NCBI RefSeq assembly: GCF_009183415.1
Contig: NZ_WEHU01000002.1
Coordinates: forward strand, 124,001 to 188,000
DNA: 64,000 nt
DNA from: Bacillus sp. B1-b2
GTDB taxonomy: Bacteria; Bacillota; Bacilli; Bacillales; Cytobacillaceae
Reading direction: 5' to 3'
Shown: positions 53,265-63,061 of the stretch, one piece after another
How positions within the stretch are numbered: the first letter of the stretch is position 1
Layout of the letters: each line of letters opens with the position of its first letter
Program-made: the position numbers and the translations under genes
Notes under the pieces: generated by a model
Databases searched by the model: none
What the model was told of the DNA's origin: nothing
The model's input: the letters and a program-made list of their open reading frames with translations, nothing else

Positions 53265-54520
53265 AATTAAAAATGGCAGGTTACGCAATTTTATTTGTAC
53301 TTTGTGCAGGTATTTTACTCTCTGTAATAGTTATCAAGAATCAGAATCTATCAGAAATAGACCTTGTAGCTATAAATGATGTGTTGAAAACCACTGAGAA
53401 GAATTGGGGACAAATTAGTGCGGGAATTTTTCAAAACAGCAATCAATCCTTTTCTATTATAGATGATGTAGGAAATGTGGTTTATCAAACACCAGATTAT
53501 TCTTACACAGATATATATGATTCTATAAAAAATCGAGATACGATTATAGATATTGAACATAATAACGAGATGGTTGGGAAAATCATCTTTAGTAGTAATG
53601 ACCAACTATTAATACAGCAATTAAAAAAGGACTTGATCATATACATCTGTTCTATATTCGGAGTACTCTTCCTTATTAGCCTCCTATATATTTTATACAT
53701 AGATAGAACACTATTAAAGCCATTTCAGCAGCTTCAAAAATTTGCGACAAATGTGGCTAGAGGTAACTTAGAGATGCCTTTAAATATGGTCAAGAATAAT
53801 TATTTTGGTGCGTTCACGGAAGGTTTTGATATATTGCGAGAAGAACTTCGTGAGGCACGCCAAAGAGAGTATGAATCTAATCGTAGTAAAAAAGAGCTTG
53901 TTGCAACATTAAGTCATGATATAAAGACTCCAGTCGCCACGATTAAAGCGCTAAGTGAGTTAATGCTTCTGCAGGCAAAAGACGCTAAAGTGACGAAACA
54001 AGTGAATACCATTTATTCAAAGGCAGAGCAAATTGACTTACTTGTTACAGATATGTTCCACGCAACATTGGAAGAACTGGAACAATTAAAAATGAACGTA
54101 ACCGAGGTATCAAGTGAAATACTTGTTGATATGCTCGAGAATGTTAATTATGACCAGCAAATTAATTATGAATCCATTCCACCATGTATTATTTTAAGTG
54201 ATCCTTTACGTCTGCAACAGGTAATAAATAATGTTATTAGTAATTCCTACAAATATGCAGGAACAAAGATTACAATTAAAGCTAATATTTTCCAAGGATT
54301 TCTTGAGCTTCATATTTTAGATTATGGTGTAGGAGTTAGTGAAGAAGAATTACCTCTACTGTTTCATAAATATTATCGAGGAAAAAATGTAGAAGGCAAG
54401 AATGGATCTGGACTTGGTTTATATATATCAAAGTATTTCATGGAGAATATGGCTGGACAAATAACTTGTTACAACCGTGAAAATGGTTTTACCGTAACCT
54501 TGAAAATGAAGCTTGCATGA
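53261..54520 (+). CDS. Sensor histidine kinase
   Basis: 419-aa kinase with an N-terminal membrane helix (about 5-25), an extracytoplasmic loop of ~100 residues and a second helix (about 126-148). A HAMP linker follows, then the dimerisation motif SHDIKTP with His219 and a GHKL ATPase domain (N box ISNSYKYA near 327-334, then DYGVGVSEEEL and GSGLGLYISK near 387-396). The sizeable sensor loop argues against a Bce-type kinase, which lacks one. A hairpin terminator separates it from the exporter genes. Confidence 0.92.
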   Translation: MKLKMAGYAILFVLCAGILLSVIVIKNQNLSEIDLVAINDVLKTTEKNWGQISAGIFQNSNQSFSIIDDVGNVVYQTPDYSYTDIYDSIKNRDTIIDIEHNNEMVGKIIFSSNDQLLIQQLKKDLIIYICSIFGVLFLISLLYILYIDRTLLKPFQQLQKFATNVARGNLEMPLNMVKNNYFGAFTEGFDILREELREARQREYESNRSKKELVATLSHDIKTPVATIKALSELMLLQAKDAKVTKQVNTIYSKAEQIDLLVTDMFHATLEELEQLKMNVTEVSSEILVDMLENVNYDQQINYESIPPCIILSDPLRLQQVINNVISNSYKYAGTKITIKANIFQGFLELHILDYGVGVSEEELPLLFHKYYRGKNVEGKNGSGLGLYISKYFMENMAGQITCYNRENGFTVTLKMKLA

Positions 54521-54576
54521 TTTAAGAAATAGTTAAGAATGAGACAAAGATTGAATAAGGACTCATCTTGTATGAT

Positions 54577-54606
54577 AAGACTGTAGCCTTTTACAGTCTT
54601 TTTAGT
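54577..54606 (+). terminator. Terminator between the kinase and exporter genes
   Basis: AAGACTGTA (54577-54585) pairs with TACAGTCTT (54592-54600), followed by TTTT. It probably lets the regulator and exporter be expressed at different levels. Confidence 0.75.
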
Positions 54607-54634
54607 ATGAAAGTTAAGGAGAGGTCAATCAATC

Positions 54635-55396
54635 ATGACAAAAACGATAATTAAAACAGATAAGCTATGTAAAACCTTTTCGAGTGGTGGAAATCAACAG
54701 CATGTTTTAAAAAACCTCGATGTTAGTTTAATAGAAGGAGATTTCACTATAATAATGGGTAGTTCAGGATCTGGAAAATCTACGCTCCTTTATGCACTAA
54801 GTGGGATGGATAAACCGACTTTAGGCGAAATCACATTTGAGGGAAAGAATTTAACAAATTTGAGTAATGATCAACTAGCTATATTTAGAAGAAAATACTG
54901 TGGTTTTGTATTTCAACAAATATATTTACTAGACAATATGAGTGTACTAGATAATGTCTTAGCCAGTGGTTTCTTGATAAATAAAAATAGAAGGGAGCTT
55001 GTTACAAAAGCGAAAGAACTATTAGAACAAGTAGGAATATATGAAACTTCATGGACAAAGTTTCCAACACAGCTTTCAGGAGGGGAGGCACAAAGAGTTG
55101 GTATTGTTAGAGCAATCATTAACAATCCTAAAGTGCTTCTTGCAGATGAACCAACCGGTGCTCTAAATTCTGCTTCTAGTGATGCTGTTTTAGATGTATT
55201 CACACATGTAAATGGTAACGGACAAAGTATTGTTTTAGTAACGCATGATGTAGAAACAGCTTTGCGAGGAAATCGAATTATCTATTTGAAAGATGGAGTG
55301 GTTTGTGGGGATTTACAGTTAGGAGTATTTAGGAAGAAAGAAAATATGGTGCGCCATGAAAAGCTAAAACACTTCCTTACAGAGATGGGGTGGTAA
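54635..55396 (+). CDS. ABC exporter ATP-binding protein (MacB/LolD-type)
   Basis: 253-aa ATPase: Walker A GSSGSGKST at 42-50, Q loop VFQQIYLLD, signature LSGGEAQRVGIVRAI near 146-160, Walker B VLLADEPTGALNS. The GEAQRV and DEPTGALN forms belong to the LolD/MacB/BceA branch that powers FtsX-type permeases. AAGGAGAGG lies upstream of the ATG. The permease gene starts two bases after the stop. Confidence 0.93.
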   Translation: MTKTIIKTDKLCKTFSSGGNQQHVLKNLDVSLIEGDFTIIMGSSGSGKSTLLYALSGMDKPTLGEITFEGKNLTNLSNDQLAIFRRKYCGFVFQQIYLLDNMSVLDNVLASGFLINKNRRELVTKAKELLEQVGIYETSWTKFPTQLSGGEAQRVGIVRAIINNPKVLLADEPTGALNSASSDAVLDVFTHVNGNGQSIVLVTHDVETALRGNRIIYLKDGVVCGDLQLGVFRKKENMVRHEKLKHFLTEMGW

Positions 55397-55397
55397 G

Positions 55398-57743
55398 GTG
55401 AAGATTTTGAATTTAGCTATGGCAAATATACGAAAAAGTAAATCTGCTACCGCTTCTTTATTTCTATTCATCTTGGTTGCTTCACTTCTGCTTAGTATAG
55501 GATTAATGGTTGTTACTCAGATAAATACATTTTTTGATAATAAAATAGAGGAATTAAATGATCCTCATGCAATTTTTGTTATAGATAAAGAGAACTATCA
55601 AGCCGCATATGGGGATTATTTAGAGGAGTATCCTGGGGTAGTAGAGACGGAAAGAGAAGATATTATCTATATGGATATTTCTAATTTTATCTTTGGCAAT
55701 GGTAAACTAACCAATAGTTCCGTTATTTTTAATGCAGATGTAAATCGTTCTATTGGGTCATTAAAGTTACTTGAAAAGCTAAAAACAACAAGTGCTAATG
55801 ATATTTTTGTTCCTTATAGTTTTAAAACAAATGGCGGGTATAAATTGGGAGATTCTTTTACTCTTACTTATAGAGATAAAGATTATAAATATCGTATTTC
55901 TGGTTTCTTTGAGACGACGATGATGGGGACAAATAACCTTGGTGTGATGAAATTTATGCTCCCAGAAAAGTCCTATCAACAATTAGCAGAGAAGCTAGAA
56001 TCACAAACAAAAGCATTTGCGCTCTCAGCAAGGATAGAAGACAAGACACATTCTACTAAGTTAAATAATGAATTTATACAGGAAGTTCAGAAATCCCTAT
56101 TAGATGAAACAACTTCCTATATATTAGGGCAAGATACTCAAATGGTGAAAAACGTTAATACATTAACTATTAATATCATTGCGACGATCTTAGTAGCTTT
56201 TGCAGCTATTATTGTATTAGTATCATTAATTGTCATTCGCTTCCGTGTTTCCAACAGCATAGAAGATGGAATGGCGAATATAGGTGTTCTAAAAGCAATT
56301 GGCTATACAAGTAGACAAATTCTTTTCTCCATTATATTACAGTTTAGCCTAATTACTTTTTGTGCGAGTATTGTTGGAATTGCTTTGTCTTATATTTTAA
56401 TGCCTTTTCTTGGAGATGTAATTTCGACCTTATCTGGTTTAGTCTGGGTACAGAAATTTGACATCATAATAAATGTAGTTAGTATTATCCTTCTTGTGTT
56501 CTGTGTACTTATTGTTACATTACTCTCTGCTTTACGTGTTAGGAAAATTCTACCAGTTACTGCACTTCGAGGTGGGATACAAACCCATAGTTTCAGAAAA
56601 AGTCGGTTTCCATTAGATCAAGCAAGAGGAGATGTTCATTTCTTACTGGCTCTAAAATCCATGCTAGCAAATGGAAAACAGAATGTAATGATTCTTTTCA
56701 TCATTCTATCGTTAACCTTTGCAACTGTGTTTTCAGCAGTACTTTATTACAATATTGCTTCAGACAAGACAGCATTTGTTAACCTATTTGGTTCAGAACC
56801 AGCTAATGTGATGATCACTGTAAAGTCAGAGGTAGATACGGATAAACTTTTAAATGACATAAAACAAATGAATCATGTAAGGAAAATTAATATATATGAC
56901 TTAATTGAAACAAGAATTGATGATGTAACCGTCTATACAAATGTTACAGATCAGTATAGCCAATTAGAAAACAATATTGTTTATGAAGGAAGACAACCAC
57001 TGCACGAGAATGAAATTTCTATATCATGGGTTGTTTCCAGTCAACTCAATAAAGGCATTGGAGATACAGTAGAAGTCGAATATGGAAATGAAACAAAAAG
57101 TTATTTGATAACTGGCCTCAGTCAATCTATTGGTAACTTAGGTCAGATAGCTGCGTTAACTATGGAAGGAATTCAGCAATTAAATGCAAACTATAAAGGC
57201 ACATCGCTTTATGTATACCTCGAAAATATCTCGAATAAGAATTTTATAAACAATGTCGAGAATCAGTACGGAGATCAAATAGTGGAAACATTAGATATCG
57301 ATCAAAATATAGATAGCCAAATAGGTATGTATACAGTTGCGGTGTTTGCTGTTATGCAATTGGTTTTAATCATTACTGTGTTAGTTGTAGTGATGATTCT
57401 TTATCTGGTTATCAAAACAATGATTATTAAGCGTAAGAAAGAGTTGGGAGTAATGAAAGCAATTGGCTATTCGACAATTCAACTGATGAATCAAATTTCG
57501 CTTAGTTTCCTTCCTGTGATTATTACAGGTGTAACAATTGGTGGTGTGCTTGGCTATTTCTTTACGAATCCAATGCTTTCCTTATTGTTATCCAGTGCAG
57601 GGGTTAAACGTTTGGATTTTATCATTCCACAACCAATTATTCTACTAATTTGTATCAGTATTCTTTTCTTAGCTTATATAGTGTCTATGATAGTATCTAG
57701 AGGAATTAAGAAGATTTCTGCATATGAATTAATAGTAGAATAA
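55398..57743 (+). CDS. FtsX-family ABC permease
   Basis: 781-aa permease from GTG 55398, with GGGGTGG upstream. An N-terminal helix (about 17-40) is followed by an extracytoplasmic domain (about 40-255), FtsX domain 1 (three helices about 255-395), a fifth helix near 427-450, a second extracytoplasmic domain (about 455-640) and FtsX domain 2 (about 650-770). This is the two-FtsX MacB/LolC-like arrangement. With its ATPase it likely exports or extracts a peptide, lipid or antibiotic. Regulation by the adjacent two-component system is likely from context; substrate unknown. Confidence 0.9.
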   Translation: MKILNLAMANIRKSKSATASLFLFILVASLLLSIGLMVVTQINTFFDNKIEELNDPHAIFVIDKENYQAAYGDYLEEYPGVVETEREDIIYMDISNFIFGNGKLTNSSVIFNADVNRSIGSLKLLEKLKTTSANDIFVPYSFKTNGGYKLGDSFTLTYRDKDYKYRISGFFETTMMGTNNLGVMKFMLPEKSYQQLAEKLESQTKAFALSARIEDKTHSTKLNNEFIQEVQKSLLDETTSYILGQDTQMVKNVNTLTINIIATILVAFAAIIVLVSLIVIRFRVSNSIEDGMANIGVLKAIGYTSRQILFSIILQFSLITFCASIVGIALSYILMPFLGDVISTLSGLVWVQKFDIIINVVSIILLVFCVLIVTLLSALRVRKILPVTALRGGIQTHSFRKSRFPLDQARGDVHFLLALKSMLANGKQNVMILFIILSLTFATVFSAVLYYNIASDKTAFVNLFGSEPANVMITVKSEVDTDKLLNDIKQMNHVRKINIYDLIETRIDDVTVYTNVTDQYSQLENNIVYEGRQPLHENEISISWVVSSQLNKGIGDTVEVEYGNETKSYLITGLSQSIGNLGQIAALTMEGIQQLNANYKGTSLYVYLENISNKNFINNVENQYGDQIVETLDIDQNIDSQIGMYTVAVFAVMQLVLIITVLVVVMILYLVIKTMIIKRKKELGVMKAIGYSTIQLMNQISLSFLPVIITGVTIGGVLGYFFTNPMLSLLLSSAGVKRLDFIIPQPIILLICISILFLAYIVSMIVSRGIKKISAYELIVE

Positions 57744-58043
57744 AATGAATTTGATTTAAATACATCCATTGTAAAAGTAGTATAAGTTAAAGGTTAAAAC
57801 AACATCCAATCTTCTTGAAAGCACTTGCTAATTCTGCAGGTGCTCATTTATGTAGGTTTGTTAATAATTTGTTAAGATAAGTTGTCTATTAAATATATCG
57901 TTGCCTAGTCTAATATAAAACACATATAATAAAATTTGTATAAAATAAGGGAAATAGTTTGAACATTTAAAAGAAGATAAATAGGTAATGAGCTACGAAT
58001 AGAGTATTTTAAGAATTTATAAATTAGCTAAGGGAGGGATTGA
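57744..58043. other. Intergenic region before the GntR gene
   Basis: 300 bases holding a hairpin AGCACTTGC/GCAGGTGCT near 57822-57845. It probably ends the exporter operon although its T run is poor. The rest is AT-rich. Confidence 0.4.
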
Positions 58044-58757
58044 GTGAAACCTCTTTACGTATCAATCAAAGAGAAAATTGAGGCAGATATACAATTAGGA
58101 ATACTCAAGTCAGGTGACCGTCTGCCTTCAGAAGTGGGGCTTGCTGCAACGTTTAAAGTGAGCCGAGAAACAGTAAGGTCTGCTATTCGTTTGCTAGAAG
58201 AAGAGGGAAAAGTCTATGTAAAACATGGGGTAGGGACATTTGTTGTGAACCCATTACCAATCACACCAAATAGTTTAGAAAAGCTCATGAGTGTTACTTC
58301 CATGATAAAGTATGCAGGTTTAGAGGATGGCGAGAAACAAGAGAGAATAAAACTAATTCAGCCTACTAATGAATGGACAGAGCTTCTTCAATTAGAAGAT
58401 GGGGAAGAAGTAATCATTCATGAGAGGATAAGAACAGCAAATGAAGAACCGGTAGTATTCTCACAGAATATACTAGCGGAAACGCTTGTTAAGCAGAAAA
58501 TGATTCATCAAGGATCAATTGGATCACTATTTGATTATTTGAAAAAAGAATGCAATATTGATATAGCTAGAGCAACAACAGAAATTGTTGTTCCACTTCA
58601 TACAGATCGTAATTGTCAAAAACTGCTTATTCGTCCTGAAACGACTGTTTTATTATTAAAGCAGTTACATTACGATTATCAAAATCGTCCTGTTCTATAT
58701 TCTTTAGACTATTTTAGAAATGATGTCTTTACTTTTACGGTAAATAGAACTCGATAA
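58044..58757 (+). CDS. GntR/UTRA transcriptional regulator
   Basis: 237-aa regulator from GTG 58044, with GGGAGGG upstream. The N-terminal winged helix is LPSEVGLAATFKVSRETVRSAIRLLEEEGKVY near 27-58 (the SRETVR recognition helix), and the C-terminal UTRA ligand domain (about 90-232) ends DYFRNDVFTFTVNR. UTRA regulators sense a small effector, often a sugar phosphate or phosphonate. Two palindromes of the type these proteins bind lie in front of the uptake operon just downstream (58918-58925 and 59023-59032). It probably controls that operon. Confidence 0.92.
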   Translation: MKPLYVSIKEKIEADIQLGILKSGDRLPSEVGLAATFKVSRETVRSAIRLLEEEGKVYVKHGVGTFVVNPLPITPNSLEKLMSVTSMIKYAGLEDGEKQERIKLIQPTNEWTELLQLEDGEEVIIHERIRTANEEPVVFSQNILAETLVKQKMIHQGSIGSLFDYLKKECNIDIARATTEIVVPLHTDRNCQKLLIRPETTVLLLKQLHYDYQNRPVLYSLDYFRNDVFTFTVNRTR

Positions 58758-58860
58758 ATAGGAAATAAGTTCTCTTTAAGTGGTAGTTAAGAATGCTATA
58801 TATTTTCGCCTTTGTGGAAATTAAGAGGAAGGAACCATATATTTAAAAAATTCTATAAGT

Positions 58861-58897
58861 AAAAAGACCAATTTTTCATCACTTTGGTCTTTTTTTG
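58861..58897 (+). terminator. Terminator after the GntR gene
   Basis: AAAAAGACCAA pairs with TTGGTCTTTTTTT around an 11-12 base loop with a strong T run. Confidence 0.9.
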
Positions 58898-58917
58898 TTA
58901 CTGTAATATTTAATGAA

Positions 58918-58925
58918 GTCTAGAC
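58918..58925. promoter_or_regulatory. Candidate GntR/UTRA operator 1
   Basis: GTCTAGAC is a perfect 8-base palindrome, the core recognised by several HutC-type GntR proteins, in the leader between the regulator and its probable target operon. Confidence 0.45.
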
Positions 58926-59022
58926 AAGTAAGGAACGTAAATATAAAATTAAGTGAAATTTACACGAAAATTACATTATGAATAAAAAATATTAGTATTT
59001 ATTTGTTACTTTATTTATAAGA

Positions 59023-59032
59023 GGTATAGACC
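59023..59032. promoter_or_regulatory. Candidate GntR/UTRA operator 2
   Basis: GGTATAGACC (near-palindrome) sits about 14 bases before the ribosome site of the first permease gene, a repressor position. It resembles the GGTCTAGACC-type sites known for HutC/YvoA-family regulators. Confidence 0.5.
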
Positions 59033-59060
59033 TTTATATTTTTTGAGAGGAGATGAGATA

Positions 59061-59882
59061 TTGTGGTACTTTAAAGCCCTTGGTGTAAGGAAAATTGTTG
59101 GATTTATCGTTTTAGCAGTTTTTCTTCAATTCTTCTTTGGGCCATTATTAAACTTATTGTTACTAGCATTTACTGGAGAATGGCAATATCCTGATATCTT
59201 GCCAACATCTTGGTCTTTAGAATGGTGGACTTTTGTGTTAGAAGATGAATCTATTCTAAGATCCATGTGGTTATCTTTTCTTATTGCTGCGATTGTTACA
59301 TTGATTTCTTTAATTATATGTATTCCTGCAGCATATGCTTTTGCGCGTATTAGCTTTCCATTAAGGAGGTTTTTTCTTTTCTCCTTTCTATTAACAAATG
59401 CTTTTCCAAAAATGGGTCTATATGTTGCGATAGCTGTCTTGTTTTATCAATACAACCTTATGAATACATTCACAGGAATAATCTTAATTCATTTAATTAA
59501 TACACTCATGTTAATGACATGGATTCCATCAGCAGCATTTGAGAATGTTCACCGTTCTCAAGAGGAATCGGCTCGTGATGCTGGGGCATCTCCGTTAAAG
59601 GTATTTTGGTATATCACTTTACCAATGGCTAAACCAGGTATTATTGTAGCTTCCGTATTTACATTCTTATCTTCATTAGATGAAGCACAAGGAACCTTAT
59701 TGGTAGGAATACCAGATTATAAAACAATGCCAGTAATTATGTATTCCATAATAGCAGATTATCCAAGTACAGCAGGTGCGGTGTTTTCCGTGATATTGAC
59801 ACTGCCAACTATCATTCTACTTTTAGCAGCAAGAAAATTTGTTGGTGCAGATACCTTTGCTAATGGAATGCGCCTTAAATAA
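59061..59882 (+). CDS. ABC uptake permease 1
   Basis: 273-aa inner-membrane permease from TTG 59061 (MWYFKALG), with GAGGAG about nine bases upstream; a TTG 18 bases earlier falls before that site. About six membrane helices are visible, with the EAA loop EESARDAGASPLKVFWYITLP near 173-193 that docks to the ATPase. It is the first gene of the uptake operon. The substrate is not readable. The permease-ATPase-binding protein-permease order resembles 2-aminoethylphosphonate or iron systems only in outline. Confidence 0.85.
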   Translation: MWYFKALGVRKIVGFIVLAVFLQFFFGPLLNLLLLAFTGEWQYPDILPTSWSLEWWTFVLEDESILRSMWLSFLIAAIVTLISLIICIPAAYAFARISFPLRRFFLFSFLLTNAFPKMGLYVAIAVLFYQYNLMNTFTGIILIHLINTLMLMTWIPSAAFENVHRSQEESARDAGASPLKVFWYITLPMAKPGIIVASVFTFLSSLDEAQGTLLVGIPDYKTMPVIMYSIIADYPSTAGAVFSVILTLPTIILLLAARKFVGADTFANGMRLK

Positions 59883-59918
59883 TAAATAGAAATGAACTGG
59901 AGAAAGGAAGGTAATGGA

Positions 59919-61022
59919 GTGTCAAATTGCTTATCAATTACTAATTTAAGCAAGGTTTATCCTACAGGAGAAGGTGTTAAGAATTTTTCTTTGGATATTA
60001 AGAACGGAGAAATGGTGACTCTACTAGGACCATCAGGATGTGGGAAATCTACTGTTCTTCGAAGTGTTGGAGGATTTATAGATCCAAATGAAGGCTCTAT
60101 TACTATTGATGGAAAAGAAGTCAATCAATTACCTCCTGAAAAAAGACCAAGTGCTATGGTGTTTCAGAGTTATAATTTATGGCCACATATGACAGTGTTT
60201 GATAATCTTGCATTCAGCTTAAAGCTTAAGAAAATGAAAAAAGCTTTAATTATTGAAAAAGTCAAATGGGCATTAAACTTAGTTCAGCTTCAAGGTTATG
60301 AGAAGAAATATCCAACTGAATTATCTGGTGGCCAACAACAAAGGATAGCTCTGGCACGTGCGTTACTTCTTGAACCAAGAGTGCTATTGTTGGATGAACC
60401 TTTCTCTGCTCTGGATGCAAAGTTAAGACATGAATTGCGTGAGGAACTAAGAGAGATTCAAGCAAAGCAACAGCTTACCATGCTTTTTGTTACACATGAT
60501 CAAGAAGAAGCACTTTCCATTTCAGATCGTATAGTGGTCATGAATAAAGGGAAAATTGAGCAAATTGATTCTCCGCAGAATATTTATAATTATCCTGCCT
60601 CCATGTTTGTTGCGCAATTTATTGGCAAGATGAATTTTCTTAAAGGCAATGCACAAGGTGAAAAAATTAACATCGGTTCACTTGCTTACCCTAATCTTAA
60701 TCAACATAAGGGAAATGTTACTGTGGCAATTAGACCAGAAGATGTTGTGTTAGCTAACGAAGTAGAGAATGGTTTAGAAGCAACTATTGAAAAGGTAATG
60801 ATGCTTGGTCATTATGCAGAAGTAAGTTTAATAACCGAGTTCGGAAAATTAAAAATGTTTGTTGATCGAAGTGGAATGAGTCAGTTTAAAATCCAGGGTA
60901 GAATCAAGGTAACTTTTGCAACAATCCAATCATTCCCTGAAGAAGACGGTTTACATATTAACGAAGATTCTAAGATACAAAATCTAACTATAGAGGAGAA
61001 TCAATTATATGAGAAAGTCTAA
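59919..61022 (+). CDS. ABC uptake ATP-binding protein (PotA/FbpC-like)
   Basis: 367-aa ATPase from GTG 59919 (MSNCLSITNLSK), with AAAGGAAGG upstream; an ATG nine codons earlier has no site. Walker A is GPSGCGKST near 37-45, the signature LSGGQQQRIALARAL, Walker B VLLLDEPFSALDAKL, and a C-terminal TOBE-like region (about 240-350) starts near the FIGKMNF strand. The family imports polyamines, iron, sulfate or phosphonates. The stop lies inside the binding-protein gene (14-base overlap). Confidence 0.9.
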   Translation: MSNCLSITNLSKVYPTGEGVKNFSLDIKNGEMVTLLGPSGCGKSTVLRSVGGFIDPNEGSITIDGKEVNQLPPEKRPSAMVFQSYNLWPHMTVFDNLAFSLKLKKMKKALIIEKVKWALNLVQLQGYEKKYPTELSGGQQQRIALARALLLEPRVLLLDEPFSALDAKLRHELREELREIQAKQQLTMLFVTHDQEEALSISDRIVVMNKGKIEQIDSPQNIYNYPASMFVAQFIGKMNFLKGNAQGEKINIGSLAYPNLNQHKGNVTVAIRPEDVVLANEVENGLEATIEKVMMLGHYAEVSLITEFGKLKMFVDRSGMSQFKIQGRIKVTFATIQSFPEEDGLHINEDSKIQNLTIEENQLYEKV

Positions 61023-62169
61023 TTCATTAAAAAGAATCTTAGTAGGAACAATGGCAGCATTCAGTGCGTTTTCTTTAGTTGCATGTAATACAAGTGAAAC
61101 CAATAATACGGCAAGTGCAGGAGAAGACCAAGTAACAAAAATATCTTTATATAGCTCTGGTTCTCAAAATGTAGAGACTTTTTGGGAAACTGTTATTCCT
61201 AAGTTTGAGGAAGCGCATAAAGATATTGATGTAGAATTTGTTTTCGTTCCTTCTGGTACTGGGGGACAAGCTACCATTGACCGAATTATCGCTGCAAAAA
61301 AAGCAAATAAAGATTCAGAGATTGATATATATGAGGGAGCACTTGCTGATATTGTTCGTAGTGAAGATGAAGGTGGACTTTTCTATGAACTTTCAACAGG
61401 ATTGATCGAGAATCTTGCAAATGTACAAGAAGAAAATATGGAGGGTACACAAAATCTAGCAGTTCCCTACCGTTCGTCTTCCGTAGTTCTAGCATATAAT
61501 TCGGAAAAAGTGAAAGATGTACCGAATACAGCAGAAGAATTGAATACATGGATTAAAGATAACCCAGGTAGATTTGCATACAATGATCCAAATACAGGAG
61601 GAGCAGGAAGCTCATTTGTTCTTACTACTGTGTATAATGAGCTTAATGACGATGCTATGAATGTACAAGATGAAAGTATTATAAAAGAGTGGGACAAGGG
61701 AATTCAAGTGCTGAAGGATATGGCACCAAACCTTTATAAAGAAGGTGTATATCCGAAGAAAAACCAAGGAACGTTAGATTTACTTGCAAATGGAGAAGTA
61801 GATATGATTCCAGCTTGGTCTGATATGGCTCTAGAACAATTGAATTCAAAACTATTACCAGAAACTATTAAATTGAAACAAATTACTCCGGCCTTTACAG
61901 GTGGTCCATCTTATTTAATGGCAGTTGATAACGGAGATGAAGAGCGTAAGGAAGCTTCCGAAACTTTCTTGGATTATGTACTAACCCAAGATGTGCAGAA
62001 GTTAGTTATTGATACGATGTACGGATACCCAGGAATCAAATGGGATCTTCTATCAGCAGAAGATCAAAAGAAATTTGAATCAGTTAGTGGTGGATATCGT
62101 ACCTTTAACGGTGGAGAGCTTTCAAGTGAATTAATGAAAGTATGGCAAAGAGAGGTAGCTAGTCAATGA
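61009..62169 (+). CDS. Solute-binding lipoprotein of the uptake system
   Basis: 386-aa extracellular binding protein with a signal peptide and lipobox FSLVAC, so Cys26 is the lipid-anchored residue. The mature part has the periplasmic-binding fold (segments YNSEKVKDVPNTAEELNTW near 162-180 and GGPSYLMAVDNGDEERKEA near 301-319). GAGGAG lies before the ATG, which overlaps the ATPase stop by 14 bases. It delivers the substrate to the two permeases. Confidence 0.9.
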   Translation: MRKSNSLKRILVGTMAAFSAFSLVACNTSETNNTASAGEDQVTKISLYSSGSQNVETFWETVIPKFEEAHKDIDVEFVFVPSGTGGQATIDRIIAAKKANKDSEIDIYEGALADIVRSEDEGGLFYELSTGLIENLANVQEENMEGTQNLAVPYRSSSVVLAYNSEKVKDVPNTAEELNTWIKDNPGRFAYNDPNTGGAGSSFVLTTVYNELNDDAMNVQDESIIKEWDKGIQVLKDMAPNLYKEGVYPKKNQGTLDLLANGEVDMIPAWSDMALEQLNSKLLPETIKLKQITPAFTGGPSYLMAVDNGDEERKEASETFLDYVLTQDVQKLVIDTMYGYPGIKWDLLSAEDQKKFESVSGGYRTFNGGELSSELMKVWQREVASQ

Positions 62170-63038
62170 GTAGGGATATTGTCCTGAAGGAGAGCTTTGC
62201 TGTCAAGAAAAAAACAAAAATGGCAGTGTTAGGAATTGGGCTAGTTATGCCCTCTTTCCTAACCTTGCTTGTTTTAGTCATTTATCCCGTTACGCTTGCC
62301 ATTATGGAAAGCTTTCAGAATGAAGATAATGTTTTCTCACTAGATAACTATAAATATATTTTTACAGAACCATTGATTCTACAAAATATTAAACATACAT
62401 TAGTTGTCACATTCATTTCTTGTATCTTAACTTTAGGAGCAAGCTATCTATTAGCTATTTATTTAAATTTTAATAAAAGTATCTTCTCGAAAATTATAAA
62501 CAAACTATATTTTATTCCATTATTCATTCCAGGAGTTATCGCAATCTATGGATTTATCAACTTTTATCGAGATAATGGCTGGGTTGCAAGGATCATAGGT
62601 GAAAACAATATGCCTTCTATTATTTATGATATGAAGGGCTTATTGATGATTAATGTTTGGTTTAATGTACCGTTTACAACGATGCTATTACTTTCTGCTC
62701 TTCAAGCTATTCCAAATTCTGTAATAGAGAGTGCAAAGGATGCGGGTGCATCAAAAATTAGATTGTTTATTCATTTTATACTTCCTCTTTCTTATAAAAC
62801 AATGCTCGTTGCGTTAACCTTTCTTTTTATGGGGCTAATCGGAAGCTTTACAGCACCTTTCCTAATTGATAGAAATGCACCACAAATGCTAGGTGTATCT
62901 ATGCAACAGCACTTTTCTGTATATAACGAGATTGGTCAATCTAGTGCACTAGCAGTTTTCATGTTTTTATTATGTTCAATAGTAGGTTATTTCTATATTC
63001 ATAATAATATGAAAGAGTCAAAGAAAGATATGTTCTAA
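62166..63038 (+). CDS. ABC uptake permease 2
   Basis: 290-aa permease with about six helices and the EAA loop ESAKDAGASKIRLFIHFILP near 193-212. Its ATG overlaps the binding-protein stop (ATGA-type). It pairs with permease 1 to form the channel. Confidence 0.9.
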   Translation: MSRDIVLKESFAVKKKTKMAVLGIGLVMPSFLTLLVLVIYPVTLAIMESFQNEDNVFSLDNYKYIFTEPLILQNIKHTLVVTFISCILTLGASYLLAIYLNFNKSIFSKIINKLYFIPLFIPGVIAIYGFINFYRDNGWVARIIGENNMPSIIYDMKGLLMINVWFNVPFTTMLLLSALQAIPNSVIESAKDAGASKIRLFIHFILPLSYKTMLVALTFLFMGLIGSFTAPFLIDRNAPQMLGVSMQQHFSVYNEIGQSSALAVFMFLLCSIVGYFYIHNNMKESKKDMF

Positions 63039-63061
63039 AACTAACCAAGGAGTGGAATAAG

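Larger units (their letters stand above)
58758..59060. other. Regulatory region of the uptake operon
   Basis: It contains the GntR terminator, two operator-like palindromes and the ribosome site of the first permease gene. No ORF. Confidence 0.5.

Noticed and set aside
52575-57743. Bce-type bacitracin sensing and detoxification module
   Set aside because: The kinase has a ~100-residue extracytoplasmic domain and the permease has the two-FtsX MacB-like layout, unlike BceS/BceB.
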